From the NCBI GenBank assembly GCA_001897995.1, contig MKRV01000289.1:1-51906 (forward strand): DNA of 51,906 nt, read 5' to 3'. The stretch is from Alphaproteobacteria bacterium 65-37. GTDB lineage: Bacteria; Pseudomonadota; Alphaproteobacteria; Reyranellales; Reyranellaceae. The number at the start of each line of letters is the position of its first letter. Within the stretch, counting starts at the first letter, position 1. Below are positions 42,481-51,669 of this stretch, piece by piece. A program made the translations under genes and the position numbers. Under the pieces are notes generated by a model. The model was not told the origin of the DNA, did no database searches, and saw nothing but the letters and a program-made list of their open reading frames with translations.

Positions 42481-44840
42481 GAAGGTGACCGAGATGCGTT
42501 CGAAGTTTCCGACTGCCGCATCTGGCGAGCGGCCTCGACCATGTTGAGGAGAGCCGGCTTGACCTCGTCCCAGGTACGGGTCTTCAGGCCGCAATCGGGA
42601 TTCACCCAGATCTGGCCGGGCGACAGGTTGCGGCCGGCGATGGCAAGCAGCCCGGCCATCTCGCCGACCGTGGGCTGGCGTGGTGCATGAATGTCGTAGA
42701 CGCCGGGACCGATCTCATTGGGATAGCGGTACCGTGTAAAGGCGTCGAGCAGTTCCATCTTCGAGCGCGCCGTTTCGATCGAGATCACGTCGGCATCCAG
42801 GGCGCCGATCGCCTCGATGATGTCGTTGAACTCCGAGTAGCACATGTGGGTGTGGATCTGGGTTGCGTCGTCGACACCGCCGGCAGTGAGCCCGAAGCAC
42901 TGCACCGCCCAATCGAGGTAGTGTTTCCAGTCGGCCTTGCGCAGCGGCAAGCCTTCGCGCAGCGCCGGTTCGTCGATCTGGATGACCGCGATACGCGCCT
43001 TCTCGAGGTCGGTGACCTCGTCGCGCAGCGCCAGCGCGATCTGTCGGCATGTCTCCTGGCGCGGCTGGTCGTCGCGTACGAACGACCATTGCAGCATCGT
43101 CACCGGGCCTGTCAGCATGCCTTTCATCGGTTTCGGTGTCAGCGACTGCGCGTAGGCAGACCAGCCGACAGTCATCGGCGTCGGCCGCGACACGTCGCCG
43201 AAGATGATCGGCGGCCGCACATAGCGTGAGCCGTAGCTCTGCACCCAGCCGTGGCGCGTAAAGGCGTAACCTGAGAGCTGTTCACCGAAATACTGCACCA
43301 TATCGTTGCGTTCGAACTCACCGTGCACCAGCACGTCGATGCCGATGCTTTCCTGCCAGTGCACCGCCGCCTCGGTCTCACGCTTCAGGAAGGCGTTGTA
43401 GTCGGTGTCGCTCAAAGTGCCGCGCTGATGGTCGGCGCGGGCGTTTCGCACCTCCTTCGTCTGGGGGAACGAACCGATGGTCGTCGTCGGATAGACCGGC
43501 AGGTTGAGGCGGCTCTGCTGGATGTCGCGCCGAGCATCGAAGGTCGACCGGCGCTTCGCCATGGCCGGCGTCACGGCCGCGAGGCGCGACTGCACATCGG
43601 GATGATGGATCTTGGCCGACGTGCGACGTCCGGCTGCCGCTTCGGTGGCTTCGCGCAAGGGGGCGGAAACGGTGTTGCGTCCCTGGTTCAGCGCGGACGC
43701 CAGTACGCGCAACTCCTCGAGTTTCTGCGTGGCGAAGGCCAGCCAGCTTGTCAGGTCGCGATCGAGGTTGGTCTCCTGCGCGAGGTCGATCGGCACATGC
43801 AGCAAGGAGCAGGACGGCGCCAGCATCACGCGGTCGGGGCCAAGTCGTTGAACGGCTGGCTCGATCCAGTCGAGGATCTTCTCCAGGTCGGCTCGCCAGA
43901 CATTGCGTCCGTCGATGACACCCAGTGACAACACCAGATCCGGCGGCGCCTTGGTCAACGCCTCGTCGAGTTGATGCGGCGCGCGCACCAGGTCGAGATG
44001 CAGGCCAGCCACGGGCAACGCAAGCGCCGTTTCGAGATTCTCCCGCAAATCGCCGAAATAGGTGGTGAGCATCAGCTTGAGGCTCGGTGTTGCGGCCGCC
44101 AGCGTACGATAGGCGGTTTCGAAGGCCTTGCGAGCATCGTCGTCGAGGTCGAGGACCAGCGCCGGCTCGTCGATCTGCACCCAGCTGGCCCCCGCCGCCT
44201 GAAGACGCCGCAGAACCTCGCCATAGACCTCGAGAAGGCCGGGCAGCAACGTCAGCGGTGAGGTGCCAGCCTCGCGGCTTTTGCCGATCAGGAGATAGGT
44301 CACTGGTCCCAGCAATACGGGACGCGTCGCAAAGCCCAGCGATCTGGCTTCGAGGAACTCGTCGATCGGCTTGGTCGAAGCCAGGCGGAAGGTCTGTCCG
44401 GCGGTGAACTCGGGCACCATGTAGTGGTAGTTGGTGTCGAACCACTTGGTCATTTCGAGCGCAGGCAGGCCGTGGGCTCGTGCATGATCATGTGTGTGAC
44501 CGACACAGGTGGCCGATCCTTCCGCACCGCGTGTGCCGCGCGCCATGGCGAAGTAGGTCGCGAGTGGCACCGCGCTACCCTGGTCGCCGTAGACCGCCGG
44601 GATAGCGCCGACCATGGCGCTGGTGTCCAGTACGTGGTCGTAGAGCGAAAAATCATTGCTCGGCAGCCAGTCGATCCCTGCCGACTTCAGGCGCGCCCAG
44701 GCAGCGGCACGCAACGCCGCTGCGTCACGCAGCAGCTCTGCTTCACCGGTGCGGCCGGCCCAATGATCCTCCAAGGACTTCTTCAGTTCACGGCGTGGTC
44801 CGATGCGCGGAAAGCCCAGCGAAGCGACGGTGACGGACAT
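42477..44840 (-). CDS. metE: Cobalamin-independent methionine synthase
   Basis: 5-methyltetrahydropteroyltriglutamate-homocysteine methyltransferase, the B12-free last step of methionine synthesis. The 787 residues contain both halves: N-terminal VASLGFPRIGPRRELKKSLEDHWAG, and C-terminal YPTTTIGSFPQTKEVR, HGEFERNDMVQYFGEQL, and the zinc ligands in IHTHMCYSEF (His, Cys) and VNPDCGLKTR (Cys). GGAGAAG precedes the ATG at 44840. Only 17 bases separate it from the prpB stop, so metE is the last gene of the prp operon and has no room for its own leader riboswitch. Confidence 0.97.
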   Translation of the reverse strand: MSVTVASLGFPRIGPRRELKKSLEDHWAGRTGEAELLRDAAALRAAAWARLKSAGIDWLPSNDFSLYDHVLDTSAMVGAIPAVYGDQGSAVPLATYFAMARGTRGAEGSATCVGHTHDHARAHGLPALEMTKWFDTNYHYMVPEFTAGQTFRLASTKPIDEFLEARSLGFATRPVLLGPVTYLLIGKSREAGTSPLTLLPGLLEVYGEVLRRLQAAGASWVQIDEPALVLDLDDDARKAFETAYRTLAAATPSLKLMLTTYFGDLRENLETALALPVAGLHLDLVRAPHQLDEALTKAPPDLVLSLGVIDGRNVWRADLEKILDWIEPAVQRLGPDRVMLAPSCSLLHVPIDLAQETNLDRDLTSWLAFATQKLEELRVLASALNQGRNTVSAPLREATEAAAGRRTSAKIHHPDVQSRLAAVTPAMAKRRSTFDARRDIQQSRLNLPVYPTTTIGSFPQTKEVRNARADHQRGTLSDTDYNAFLKRETEAAVHWQESIGIDVLVHGEFERNDMVQYFGEQLSGYAFTRHGWVQSYGSRYVRPPIIFGDVSRPTPMTVGWSAYAQSLTPKPMKGMLTGPVTMLQWSFVRDDQPRQETCRQIALALRDEVTDLEKARIAVIQIDEPALREGLPLRKADWKHYLDWAVQCFGLTAGGVDDATQIHTHMCYSEFNDIIEAIGALDADVISIETARSKMELLDAFTRYRYPNEIGPGVYDIHAPRQPTVGEMAGLLAIAGRNLSPGQIWVNPDCGLKTRTWDEVKPALLNMVEAARQMRQSETSNASRSPS

Positions 44841-44857
44841 GAGACTTCTCCAATCCT

Positions 44858-45775
44858 CTACTGCGGCATGCCTTTGGGAACGATGCTGGCGACGATCGAC
44901 GAATCGAGGGCCTCGTAGGCGCTGTAGCCGATCGTTCGATAGAGCTCGGCGCGGGTCTGCATCGCGTCGAGCATGGTGTGAGTGCTGCCGTCGCGGCTGA
45001 GGGCGGCGTAAAGCGTCTCCTGAGCCTTGCTGGCGACACGCAGCGCGGAGACCGGCCAGATCACCATCCGGTAGCCCATCCGTTCGAACTCGTCGGCGGT
45101 GAAGAAGGGCGTGCGGCCGAACTCGGTCATGTTGGCCAGCAACGGCACGTCGGGCAGGCGTTCGGCGAAGGCGCGGAACATCTCGGCCGTGTTCAATGCC
45201 TCGGGGAAGATCGCGTCGGCACCGGCTTCGATATAGAGCCTGGCGCGGGCCACGGCGCCGTCGATACCTTCGCTCGCGGCGGCATCGGTGCGGGCAATCA
45301 CGTAGAGGTGGCGGCGTGCGCGGGAGGCGGCTGCGACCTTGGCCGCCATGTCGTGCGCGTTCGCGAGCTTCTTGTCGTTGAGGTGGCCGCATTTCTTGGG
45401 CAGGAGCTGGTCTTCGATATGGACTGCGGCTGCACCGGAATCTTCGAACGACCGCACCATGTGCATTACGTTCAGCGCTTCGCCGTAACCGGTGTCGCCG
45501 TCGACCAGCACCGGCAGCCTGCTCGATCGCGCCACCTGCCGGATGAAGAAGCAGACCTCCTCGACGGTGATGATGCCGAGATCGGGCAGGCCCATCGAGG
45601 CCGTCATCGCGGCACCCGAGAGATAGAGCGCCTCGAAGCCCGCGGCGCGGGCCTGGAGCGCGGCCATGCCATTGTGGGCGCCCGGCATCCGGAGGATGCC
45701 GGAACGGGCGAGCGCGGTACGAAAGCGTTCGCCGGCAGGCGCAGCCGGCAAATCGTCGGCGACGAGATAGGGCAT
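44858..45775 (-). CDS. prpB: 2-Methylisocitrate lyase
   Basis: Splits 2-methylisocitrate to succinate and pyruvate in the methylcitrate cycle. The 305-residue PEP-mutase/ICL-fold protein has PGAHNGMAALQARAAGFEALYLSGAAM, VDGDTGYGEALNV (metal site), HIEDQLLPKKCGH (catalytic Cys) and ARTDA. It is shorter than glyoxylate-cycle isocitrate lyases, as expected. It lies eight bases after prpC. Confidence 0.95.
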   Translation of the reverse strand: MPYLVADDLPAAPAGERFRTALARSGILRMPGAHNGMAALQARAAGFEALYLSGAAMTASMGLPDLGIITVEEVCFFIRQVARSSRLPVLVDGDTGYGEALNVMHMVRSFEDSGAAAVHIEDQLLPKKCGHLNDKKLANAHDMAAKVAAASRARRHLYVIARTDAAASEGIDGAVARARLYIEAGADAIFPEALNTAEMFRAFAERLPDVPLLANMTEFGRTPFFTADEFERMGYRMVIWPVSALRVASKAQETLYAALSRDGSTHTMLDAMQTRAELYRTIGYSAYEALDSSIVASIVPKGMPQ

Positions 45776-45783
45776 GGTGGCGC

Positions 45784-46959
45784 TCAGCTTGCCGCAGCGT
45801 GGCGCGGCGCCTTACCGCGCTCGCCGAGCGGCACGAAGGCGCGGTGCTCGGGGCCGGTATAGTGTGCAGCCGGCCGGATGATCTTGTTGTCGACCCGCTG
45901 CTCGATGATGTGGGCGCACCAGCCGGAGGTACGGGCGATGACGAACAGCGGCGTGAACATCGCCGTCGGCACGCCCATCAGGTGGTAGGAGACAGCGCTG
46001 AACCAGTCGAGGTTGGCGAACATCTTCTTGGTCTCGGCCATGACGCGCTCGATGCGGTCGGCGACCTCGAACAGGCGCATCGTGCCGCTCTCTGCGCTGA
46101 GCTGCCGTGCAACTCGCTTGATCACCTCGTTGCGCGGATCGGCGATGGTGTAGACGGGATGGCCGAAGCCGATCACCACTTCCTTGGCGGTGATACGGCG
46201 GCGGATGTCGGCCTCGGCCGCATCCGGTTCCTCGTAGCGCTGCTGGATCTCGAAGGCGACCTCGTTGGCGCCGCCATGTTTGGGGCCGCGCAGCGCACCG
46301 ATGGCCCCGGTCACCGCCGAGTAGACGTCCGCGCCGGTGCCGGCGATCGAGCGCGCCGTGAAGGTCGAGGCGTTGAATTCGTGCTCGGCATAGAGGATCA
46401 GCGACGTGTCCATCGCCCGGACGTGCGAGGCGCCGGGACGGGTGCCGTGCAGCAGATGCAGGAAGTGGGCCGCGATGCTTTCGTCGTCGGTCTCGACGTC
46501 GACCGTGCGGCCGTTGTGGGCGTAATGATGCCAGTAGAGCAGCATCGATCCCAGCGACGCCATCAGCCGATCGGCAATGTCGCGCGCGCCGGGATGGTTG
46601 TGATCCGCCGCCTCGGGCAGCACGCAGCCTAGCGCCGAGACGCCGGAGCGCATGACATCCATTGGGTGCGCGGCGGCCGGAATGGCCTCCAGGGTGCGTT
46701 TCACCGCGGCGGGCAGGCCGCGCAAAGCGCGCAGCTTCGTCTTGTAGGCGCCAAGCTGCGTTTCGGTCGGCAGTGTGCCGTGGACCAGCAGATGGGCGAT
46801 CTCTTCGAAGCAGCAGCGCTCAGCGATCTCTAGAATGTCGTAGCCGCGATAATGCAGGTCGTTGCCGTTGCGACCTACGGTGCAAAGCGCCGTCGTGCCG
46901 GCCTGGATGCCGGACAGTGCGACGGATTTCTTCGGGGCAGGCTTGATCTGGAGTGTCAT
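45784..46959 (-). CDS. prpC: 2-Methylcitrate synthase
   Basis: Condenses propionyl-CoA with oxaloacetate. The 391-residue type-II-like citrate synthase starts [33 protein letters not shown], typical of PrpC rather than GltA. It has catalytic-region [46 protein letters not shown] and [18 protein letters not shown]. Its position between prpD and prpB supports the methylcitrate assignment. Confidence 0.95.
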   Translation of the reverse strand: MTLQIKPAPKKSVALSGIQAGTTALCTVGRNGNDLHYRGYDILEIAERCCFEEIAHLLVHGTLPTETQLGAYKTKLRALRGLPAAVKRTLEAIPAAAHPMDVMRSGVSALGCVLPEAADHNHPGARDIADRLMASLGSMLLYWHHYAHNGRTVDVETDDESIAAHFLHLLHGTRPGASHVRAMDTSLILYAEHEFNASTFTARSIAGTGADVYSAVTGAIGALRGPKHGGANEVAFEIQQRYEEPDAAEADIRRRITAKEVVIGFGHPVYTIADPRNEVIKRVARQLSAESGTMRLFEVADRIERVMAETKKMFANLDWFSAVSYHLMGVPTAMFTPLFVIARTSGWCAHIIEQRVDNKIIRPAAHYTGPEHRAFVPLGERGKAPRHAAAS

Positions 46960-47001
46960 GGGGGAGTTCTCTAGCTGGCGGGGCCAAGTGTGGGACGGAG
47001 G

Positions 47002-48519
47002 TCAGGCCGCTTCGAAGAGGCCGCGGCTGGCAGCCGGGGCGAGGTCGTCGGGAACGACGGCGAAGGTGAGGTCGCCGAGTTCAGCAGCGCGCAGCTCCGG
47101 CAGGCGCTCGACGGTAGAGAGGAAGCGCTGCTGCTCGCGCTCGGAGACGATGCCGTCGGCGAGCGTGCGGAACTTTGCAACATAGTCCGGCCGGCGCCAT
47201 GGCCTGGCGCCCAACGGATGGGCATCGGCCACGGCGAGCTGGTCGACGATGGCGCGACCGTTGTCGAGAGTTACGACCACGCGACCGCCGAATGCCTTCT
47301 CCATCGGATCGGTCGAGTGGTAACGCCGTGTCCACTCGGGATCCTCGATCGTGCTGATCTTGTGCCACAACGCGACCGTGTCGGGCCGTTTCGCCCGTTC
47401 AGGCGCATAGGAGCGTTCGTGATGCCAGCCGCCGTCCTGCAGAGCGACGGCGAAGATGTACATGATCGAATGGTCGAGAGTTTCGCGGCTGGCTGTGGGA
47501 TCCATCTTTTGCGGATCGTTGGCGCCGGTGCCGATCACGTAGTGCGTGTGATGGCTGGTGTGGATGACGATGCTGCGTACTTTCGACAGGTCGCCGATCT
47601 TCGGCCCCATGCGACGTGCGAGGTCGATCAGCGCCTGGCTCTGATACTCCGCCGAATGTTCCTTGGTGTAGGTGTCGAGGATGGCGCGCTTGGCCTCGGC
47701 GCGCTCCGGCAGCGGCACGGCGTATTCCTTGTCGGGGCCACCCAGCAGCCAGGCAATGAAGCCATCCTCGCCCTCGTAGATCGGTGAGGGCGCACCTTCG
47801 CCGCGCATCGCGCGGTCGACGGCTTCGACTGCCATCTTGCCGGCGAAGGCCGGCGCATAGGCCTTCCAGCTCGAGATCTCGCCCTTGCGCGACTGGCGGG
47901 TCGTGGTGGTGACGTGCAGCGCCTGCTGGATCGCCTGGTAGATCGTCTCGACCGATAAGCCCAGGAGAGCGCCGATGCCTGCGGCAGCCGACGGGCCGAG
48001 ATGGGCGATGTGGTCGATCTTGTGCTCATGCAGGCAGATGCCCTTCACCAGGTCGACCTGGACCTCATAGCCCGCAGCGATGCCGCGCACGAGGTCTGCG
48101 CCAGAGCGGCTGCAATGCTGTGCTACCGCCAGGACCGCCGGGATGTTGTCGCCGGGATGGGAATAGTCGGCGGCGAGGAACGTGTCATGATAGTCGAGCT
48201 CGCGGACGGCGACGCTGTTGGCCCAGGCGGCCCATTCCGGTGAGACACGGCGATAGGGATGGCCCGACAGGCCGAATAGAGTGGCGCCTGGCTTGGCGGG
48301 ATGGGCTAGAGCTTGCGCCCGTGCATTGACGATCGGCGCGCGGTTGAGAGAAGCGGCCGCGACAGCGGCATTGTCGATGATGCGGTTGCCGATCATCTCG
48401 ATGACGTCGGGTGGCACCGGTACGGGATCGGCCGCCACCTCGGCCAGCTTCCAGGCGAGCTGCTGCTCGCGCGGCAGCGGTTCGGCAGACTTGTAGGTGC
48501 GGACCTTATGAAGCTTCAC
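47002..48519 (-). CDS. prpD: 2-Methylcitrate dehydratase
   Basis: MmgE/PrpD-fold enzyme that dehydrates 2-methylcitrate to 2-methyl-cis-aconitate; rehydration would be by a housekeeping aconitase, since no acnD/prpF is here. The 505-residue form starts at a GTG (48519) after AAGGA. Marks include [50 protein letters not shown], and [23 protein letters not shown]. Its first 14 bases overlap the thioesterase gene. A 42-base gap precedes prpC. Confidence 0.95.
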   Translation of the reverse strand: MKLHKVRTYKSAEPLPREQQLAWKLAEVAADPVPVPPDVIEMIGNRIIDNAAVAAASLNRAPIVNARAQALAHPAKPGATLFGLSGHPYRRVSPEWAAWANSVAVRELDYHDTFLAADYSHPGDNIPAVLAVAQHCSRSGADLVRGIAAGYEVQVDLVKGICLHEHKIDHIAHLGPSAAAGIGALLGLSVETIYQAIQQALHVTTTTRQSRKGEISSWKAYAPAFAGKMAVEAVDRAMRGEGAPSPIYEGEDGFIAWLLGGPDKEYAVPLPERAEAKRAILDTYTKEHSAEYQSQALIDLARRMGPKIGDLSKVRSIVIHTSHHTHYVIGTGANDPQKMDPTASRETLDHSIMYIFAVALQDGGWHHERSYAPERAKRPDTVALWHKISTIEDPEWTRRYHSTDPMEKAFGGRVVVTLDNGRAIVDQLAVADAHPLGARPWRRPDYVAKFRTLADGIVSEREQQRFLSTVERLPELRAAELGDLTFAVVPDDLAPAASRGLFEAA

Positions 48520-48949
48520 GAGCGGTTTCCTTGACTGGGTGGGACGAGGGGAGCGTTTCGATGCGGGTCGGCCGGCCGGTGGCGTCGAGCGCGACCATTT
48601 CGAAACGGCCACGCATGGCGAGCGCGCGCTGGCCGCTCAGCAGGGTCTCGGCGACGACTTCGACAACGACGCTCATCGAGCTTTCGCCGACGCGCGTGAT
48701 CTCGGCGGCAAGTTCGACCACTTGGCCGACGGCCACTGGCGCATGGAACTCGACATCGTGCGAGCCGGCCATCACTACGGCGCGCCGCGCATGCCGGCTC
48801 GCGGCAACGAAGGCCGCCTTGCTCATCAGGCTGAGTGCCGTGCCGCCGAACAGGGTGCCGTAATGGTTCGACTGTTCGGGGAAGACCATTTCAAGGAAGC
48901 GCGTCGGCGGTCGGCTCGCGACGGGGCCCGGACGGGGCAATTCTCCCAT
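48506..48949 (-). CDS. Hotdog-fold acyl-CoA thioesterase
   Basis: A 147-residue single-hotdog thioesterase of the YciA/BACH type: [37 protein letters not shown], with the N-x-x-G-x-x-x-G-G helix and [25 protein letters not shown] precedes the ATG at 48949. It is the first gene of the prp-metE operon and overlaps prpD by 14 bases. A reasonable role is hydrolysing surplus propionyl-CoA or another short acyl-CoA to free CoA, but that is inference from context. Confidence 0.88.
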   Translation of the reverse strand: MGELPRPGPVASRPPTRFLEMVFPEQSNHYGTLFGGTALSLMSKAAFVAASRHARRAVVMAGSHDVEFHAPVAVGQVVELAAEITRVGESSMSVVVEVVAETLLSGQRALAMRGRFEMVALDATGRPTRIETLPSSHPVKETAREAS

Positions 48950-49051
48950 GGGCGATTCTCCTGGTTGAAAAGGCGCGGTATCCGCAATATCTGCAGATCG
49001 AAGGTCCGCGGGAATTGCTGAATTTGTGAGGTTTTGCGGACAACCAGAGAC

Positions 49052-49071
49052 AAGTTTGCAAACTTTGCGAA
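49052..49071. promoter_or_regulatory. TTTGCAAA-type operator in the prp/regulator intergenic region
   Basis: AAGTTTGCAAACTT (49052-49065) is a perfect 14-base palindrome containing TTTGCAAA (49055-49062). TTTGCGAA (49064-49071) follows on a nine-base period, and a further near-match TTTGCGGA is at 49033-49040. TTTGCAAA is the motif reported for ScfR/PccR and RamB-type regulators of short-chain acyl-CoA genes. The site lies 24 bases before the regulator start and about 100 bases before the divergent thioesterase-prp operon, so it could serve both. Confidence 0.75.
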
Positions 49072-49094
49072 TAATCTCCCGGGCGAGGGATGCG

Positions 49095-50525
49095 ATGCGC
49101 AAGACGTTCATGGGTGTGCGGCTGCGGTCGTTGCGCGAGGGGCGGGGAATGACCCAGGCCTCACTCGCCCAGGCGCTCGGCCTGTCGACCAGCTACCTCA
49201 GCCAGCTCGAGAAGAACCAGCGGCCGCTCACCGTGCCGGTGCTGCTGAAGATCAATGCGGTGTTCGGCGTCGACGTGCAGCTCTTCTCCGACAACGAGGA
49301 AGCACGGCTCATCTCCGATCTGCGCGATGCATTGTCGGAAGTGCAGCCCGGTGAAAGCGTGCCGCTCGCCGAGCTGCGAGAGCTGGCGGCCGGCATGCCG
49401 TCCATCGCCCGGGCCTTGATTGGGCTACACCGCCGCTATCGCAGCGAGGCCGAGCGCGCCCATGCCCTTGCCCTGCAGCTCGGCGACGAGGGGGCGGCCT
49501 CGCCACTAGCTCCGGCGCCCTTCGAGGAAGTCCGGGACTTCTTCTATGCGCGCCACAATCACGTGGCCGAACTCGACGAGGCGGCGGAGCGGCTCTACGA
49601 AGCCACCGGCCTGTCGGTTGGCAACCTCAACAGCAGCTTGGTCGAGTACATGTCACGCCGCCATGGCGTGCGGGTCGCGCGCCGGCCGAGTGACGAACCG
49701 TCGGGTAACGAGCCTACCGGCATCCAGCGTCGCTACGATGCGGCGACGCGCGTGCTGTATCTGTCGCCCCATCTGCGCCCTGGTCAGCAGGCTTTCCAGA
49801 TGGCGACTCAGCTTGCCTTCCTCGAGGTCGGTGACCTGCTGCGCCGGCTGGTCGACGAGACCGCCTTCTCCGGCGAGGAAGCGCGGGCGCTGGCCCGCAT
49901 CGGTCTTGCCAACTACTATGCCGGTGCGCTGGTGCTGCCTTATGGCGTCTTCCTGCGGGCCGCAGAAGCCATGCGCTACGACATCGAGCAGCTCGGCCGC
50001 TGGTTCGGCGTCGGCTACGAGACGGTCTGCCATCGCCTCAGCACCTTGCAGCGTCCCTCGGCCCGCGGCGTTCCGTTCTTCTTCGTGCGCGTCGACCGCG
50101 CCGGCAACATCTCCAAACGCCAGTCGGCGACCGATTTCCATTTCTCGCGCGTCGGCGGATCCTGTCCGCTCTGGAACGTCTACGAAGCCTTCGCGCGCCC
50201 CGGCCGCATTCTGACGCAGCTCGCACAGATGCCGGACGGCCGCACCTATCTCTGGATCGCGCGCACCGTACAGCGCGGCCATGGCGAATATGGCGCGCCC
50301 GACAAGACTTTCTCGATCGGCCTCGGCTGCGATCTGCGGCACGCCGGGCGGCTGGTCTATTCCAAGGGACTCGCGCTCGATGATGCGGCGAGCGCCACGC
50401 CGATCGGTGCAGGCTGCAAGGTCTGCGAGCGGCCGGCCTGCCCGCAACGCGCTTTCCCGCCGATCGGCCGAAGGTTGACGATCGACGAGACTCGCAGCCG
50501 TTTTGCGCCATATCCCGCGACATGA
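49095..50525 (+). CDS. ScfR/PccR/PrpR-type short-chain acyl-CoA regulator (XRE family)
   Basis: A 476-residue regulator. Residues about 8-62 form an XRE helix-turn-helix (MTQASLAQALGLSTSYLSQLEKNQRPLT). The middle has a degenerate ImmA/IrrE-like region (ALARIGLANYYAGALVLPYGVFLRAAEAMRYDIEQLGRWFGVGYETVCHRLSTLQRP). The C-terminal part matches DUF2083 of PrpR/RamB/ScfR. Cysteines at 357, 412, 441, 444 and 449 recall the iron-sulfur cluster of mycobacterial PrpR. It is divergent from the prp operon, and its stop overlaps or nearly meets the following small gene. It probably senses propionyl-CoA or another short acyl-CoA. Confidence 0.9.
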   Translation: MRKTFMGVRLRSLREGRGMTQASLAQALGLSTSYLSQLEKNQRPLTVPVLLKINAVFGVDVQLFSDNEEARLISDLRDALSEVQPGESVPLAELRELAAGMPSIARALIGLHRRYRSEAERAHALALQLGDEGAASPLAPAPFEEVRDFFYARHNHVAELDEAAERLYEATGLSVGNLNSSLVEYMSRRHGVRVARRPSDEPSGNEPTGIQRRYDAATRVLYLSPHLRPGQQAFQMATQLAFLEVGDLLRRLVDETAFSGEEARALARIGLANYYAGALVLPYGVFLRAAEAMRYDIEQLGRWFGVGYETVCHRLSTLQRPSARGVPFFFVRVDRAGNISKRQSATDFHFSRVGGSCPLWNVYEAFARPGRILTQLAQMPDGRTYLWIARTVQRGHGEYGAPDKTFSIGLGCDLRHAGRLVYSKGLALDDAASATPIGAGCKVCERPACPQRAFPPIGRRLTIDETRSRFAPYPAT

Positions 50526-50536
50526 AGAGGGGTGCC

Positions 50537-50737
50537 ATGAACGCGGGCTGCCCGCGTTGCCGCGCCGTTTTCGAATGCAAGCCCGAAGGCGGATGCTGGT
50601 GCATGACATTGCCGCCGGTGATGCCGGTAGGCAGCTATTCGGCCGATGAGAGAAGGAAGGCAGCGACCCTCTCCTGTCTCTGCCCTGATTGCTTGAAACA
50701 GATCGTCGAGCTTCACGCGCGCGGCGAGACGCGATAG
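50537..50737 (+). CDS. Cysteine-rich CWC-type small protein
   Basis: A 66-residue protein with eight cysteines (5, 8, 14, 20, 22, 47, 49, 52). CPRC, C-x5-C-x-C around GGCWCM and CLCPDC identify the cysteine-rich CWC family, a likely two-zinc (or other metal) fold. I prefer the ATG at 50537 with AGAGGGG before it; an ATG at 50522 would overlap the regulator stop as ATGA. It is co-directional with the regulator gene and with the next gene. The role is unknown; metal binding is inferred from the cysteines. Confidence 0.8.
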   Translation: MNAGCPRCRAVFECKPEGGCWCMTLPPVMPVGSYSADERRKAATLSCLCPDCLKQIVELHARGETR

Positions 50738-50764
50738 TCGTTGCAGAGGAAGGGGAACACGACC

Positions 50765-51667
50765 GTGGCGCACGATCTTCTTGTCGAACACCTCAACGAT
50801 GCCAGCTCGAGCTGGATGTGCGGTCGCTTCGGGGCAATCGCCGAATTCCATCGCGACGAGGATGAGCCTGTCGCGATCGCGACATCGCCTGCCCTGACTG
50901 CTGCGACGGATCGCGGCGCGATGCGCGTGACGCTGCTGCCGGAACTGCAGCCGATCGCCTACGAGACGGTAAGCAAGTGCATGACCTGGGGACAGGGCGT
51001 GGCACTCTGCCTGTCGGAGGCGGAGGCGCGCATGAGCGGCCGCTCTGTTGTCACTGAACTGGGCCCAGATCGCGAAGCCGTGCGACTGCAAGATCGCGAC
51101 GCTCTCCTGTTCGATCTCGGTCTCGGCGGTCGCTACACAGAGATATGTGTGCGGACCGACGATGCGGAAGCGCTGATGCTTCTACGTGCCATTTGCGGCA
51201 AGCCGTTGTTCACGCACGGCCACGACTTCCTTCATCGTCTGCCGCAGCTCAGCCCGCATCGCGTCTTCCGCTGCAAGCTGGGCCGGGTCGAGGTCTACAA
51301 CCCGGTGCCGCCGGAGACCGGCAAGTCACCTGAAGGGCCTCACACCCATGTGCGGCAGCGCCTTCTGGCGCTGCGCCGCAATCATGCCGCCACCGTGCCG
51401 GTGCCCGAGGGGTGCTTTGCCGGCATGACACTCTATCCTGCGCATCCTTTGCAGCGCGCTGGCGATGATCATGACGGTGAGCCGATCGGCTTCGACGCGA
51501 TGCGCTACGACGCCTTTCAGAAGGTTCTCAACCGCTACGGCGATCCGGCGCTGCTCAGAGGAAAACAGGCCGCGATCGACGGCAAAACGAGCGAGCGCGA
51601 TCTCGCGACGCGCGCCGAACGGACCGGCTTTCGCATCGGGCAGCGACAACGTCCCTGGCTGCCCTAG
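50765..51667 (+). CDS. Conserved-looking protein of unknown function with His-rich motifs
   Basis: A 300-residue soluble protein, no signal peptide or membrane segment. I do not recognise a named enzyme family with confidence. Visible features: an N-terminal MCGRFGAIAEFHRDEDEP, a middle LPELQPIAYETVSKCMTWGQGVALCL, then FTHGHDFLHRLPQLSPHRVF and GKSPEGPHTHVRQRLLALRRNHA, followed by FAGMTLYPAHP. The clustered His, Asp and Cys could bind metal. The GTG at 50765 has AGGAAGGGGAA before it. It follows the CWC gene by 27 bases, and a B12-riboswitch promoter begins two bases past its stop. Confidence 0.7.
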   Translation: MAHDLLVEHLNDASSSWMCGRFGAIAEFHRDEDEPVAIATSPALTAATDRGAMRVTLLPELQPIAYETVSKCMTWGQGVALCLSEAEARMSGRSVVTELGPDREAVRLQDRDALLFDLGLGGRYTEICVRTDDAEALMLLRAICGKPLFTHGHDFLHRLPQLSPHRVFRCKLGRVEVYNPVPPETGKSPEGPHTHVRQRLLALRRNHAATVPVPEGCFAGMTLYPAHPLQRAGDDHDGEPIGFDAMRYDAFQKVLNRYGDPALLRGKQAAIDGKTSERDLATRAERTGFRIGQRQRPWLP

Positions 51668-51669
51668 TC

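Noticed and set aside
48989..48998. ATCTGCAGAT palindrome in the prp leader
   Set aside because: Ten bases only, single copy, and unlike the TTTGCAAA sites; easily expected by chance.
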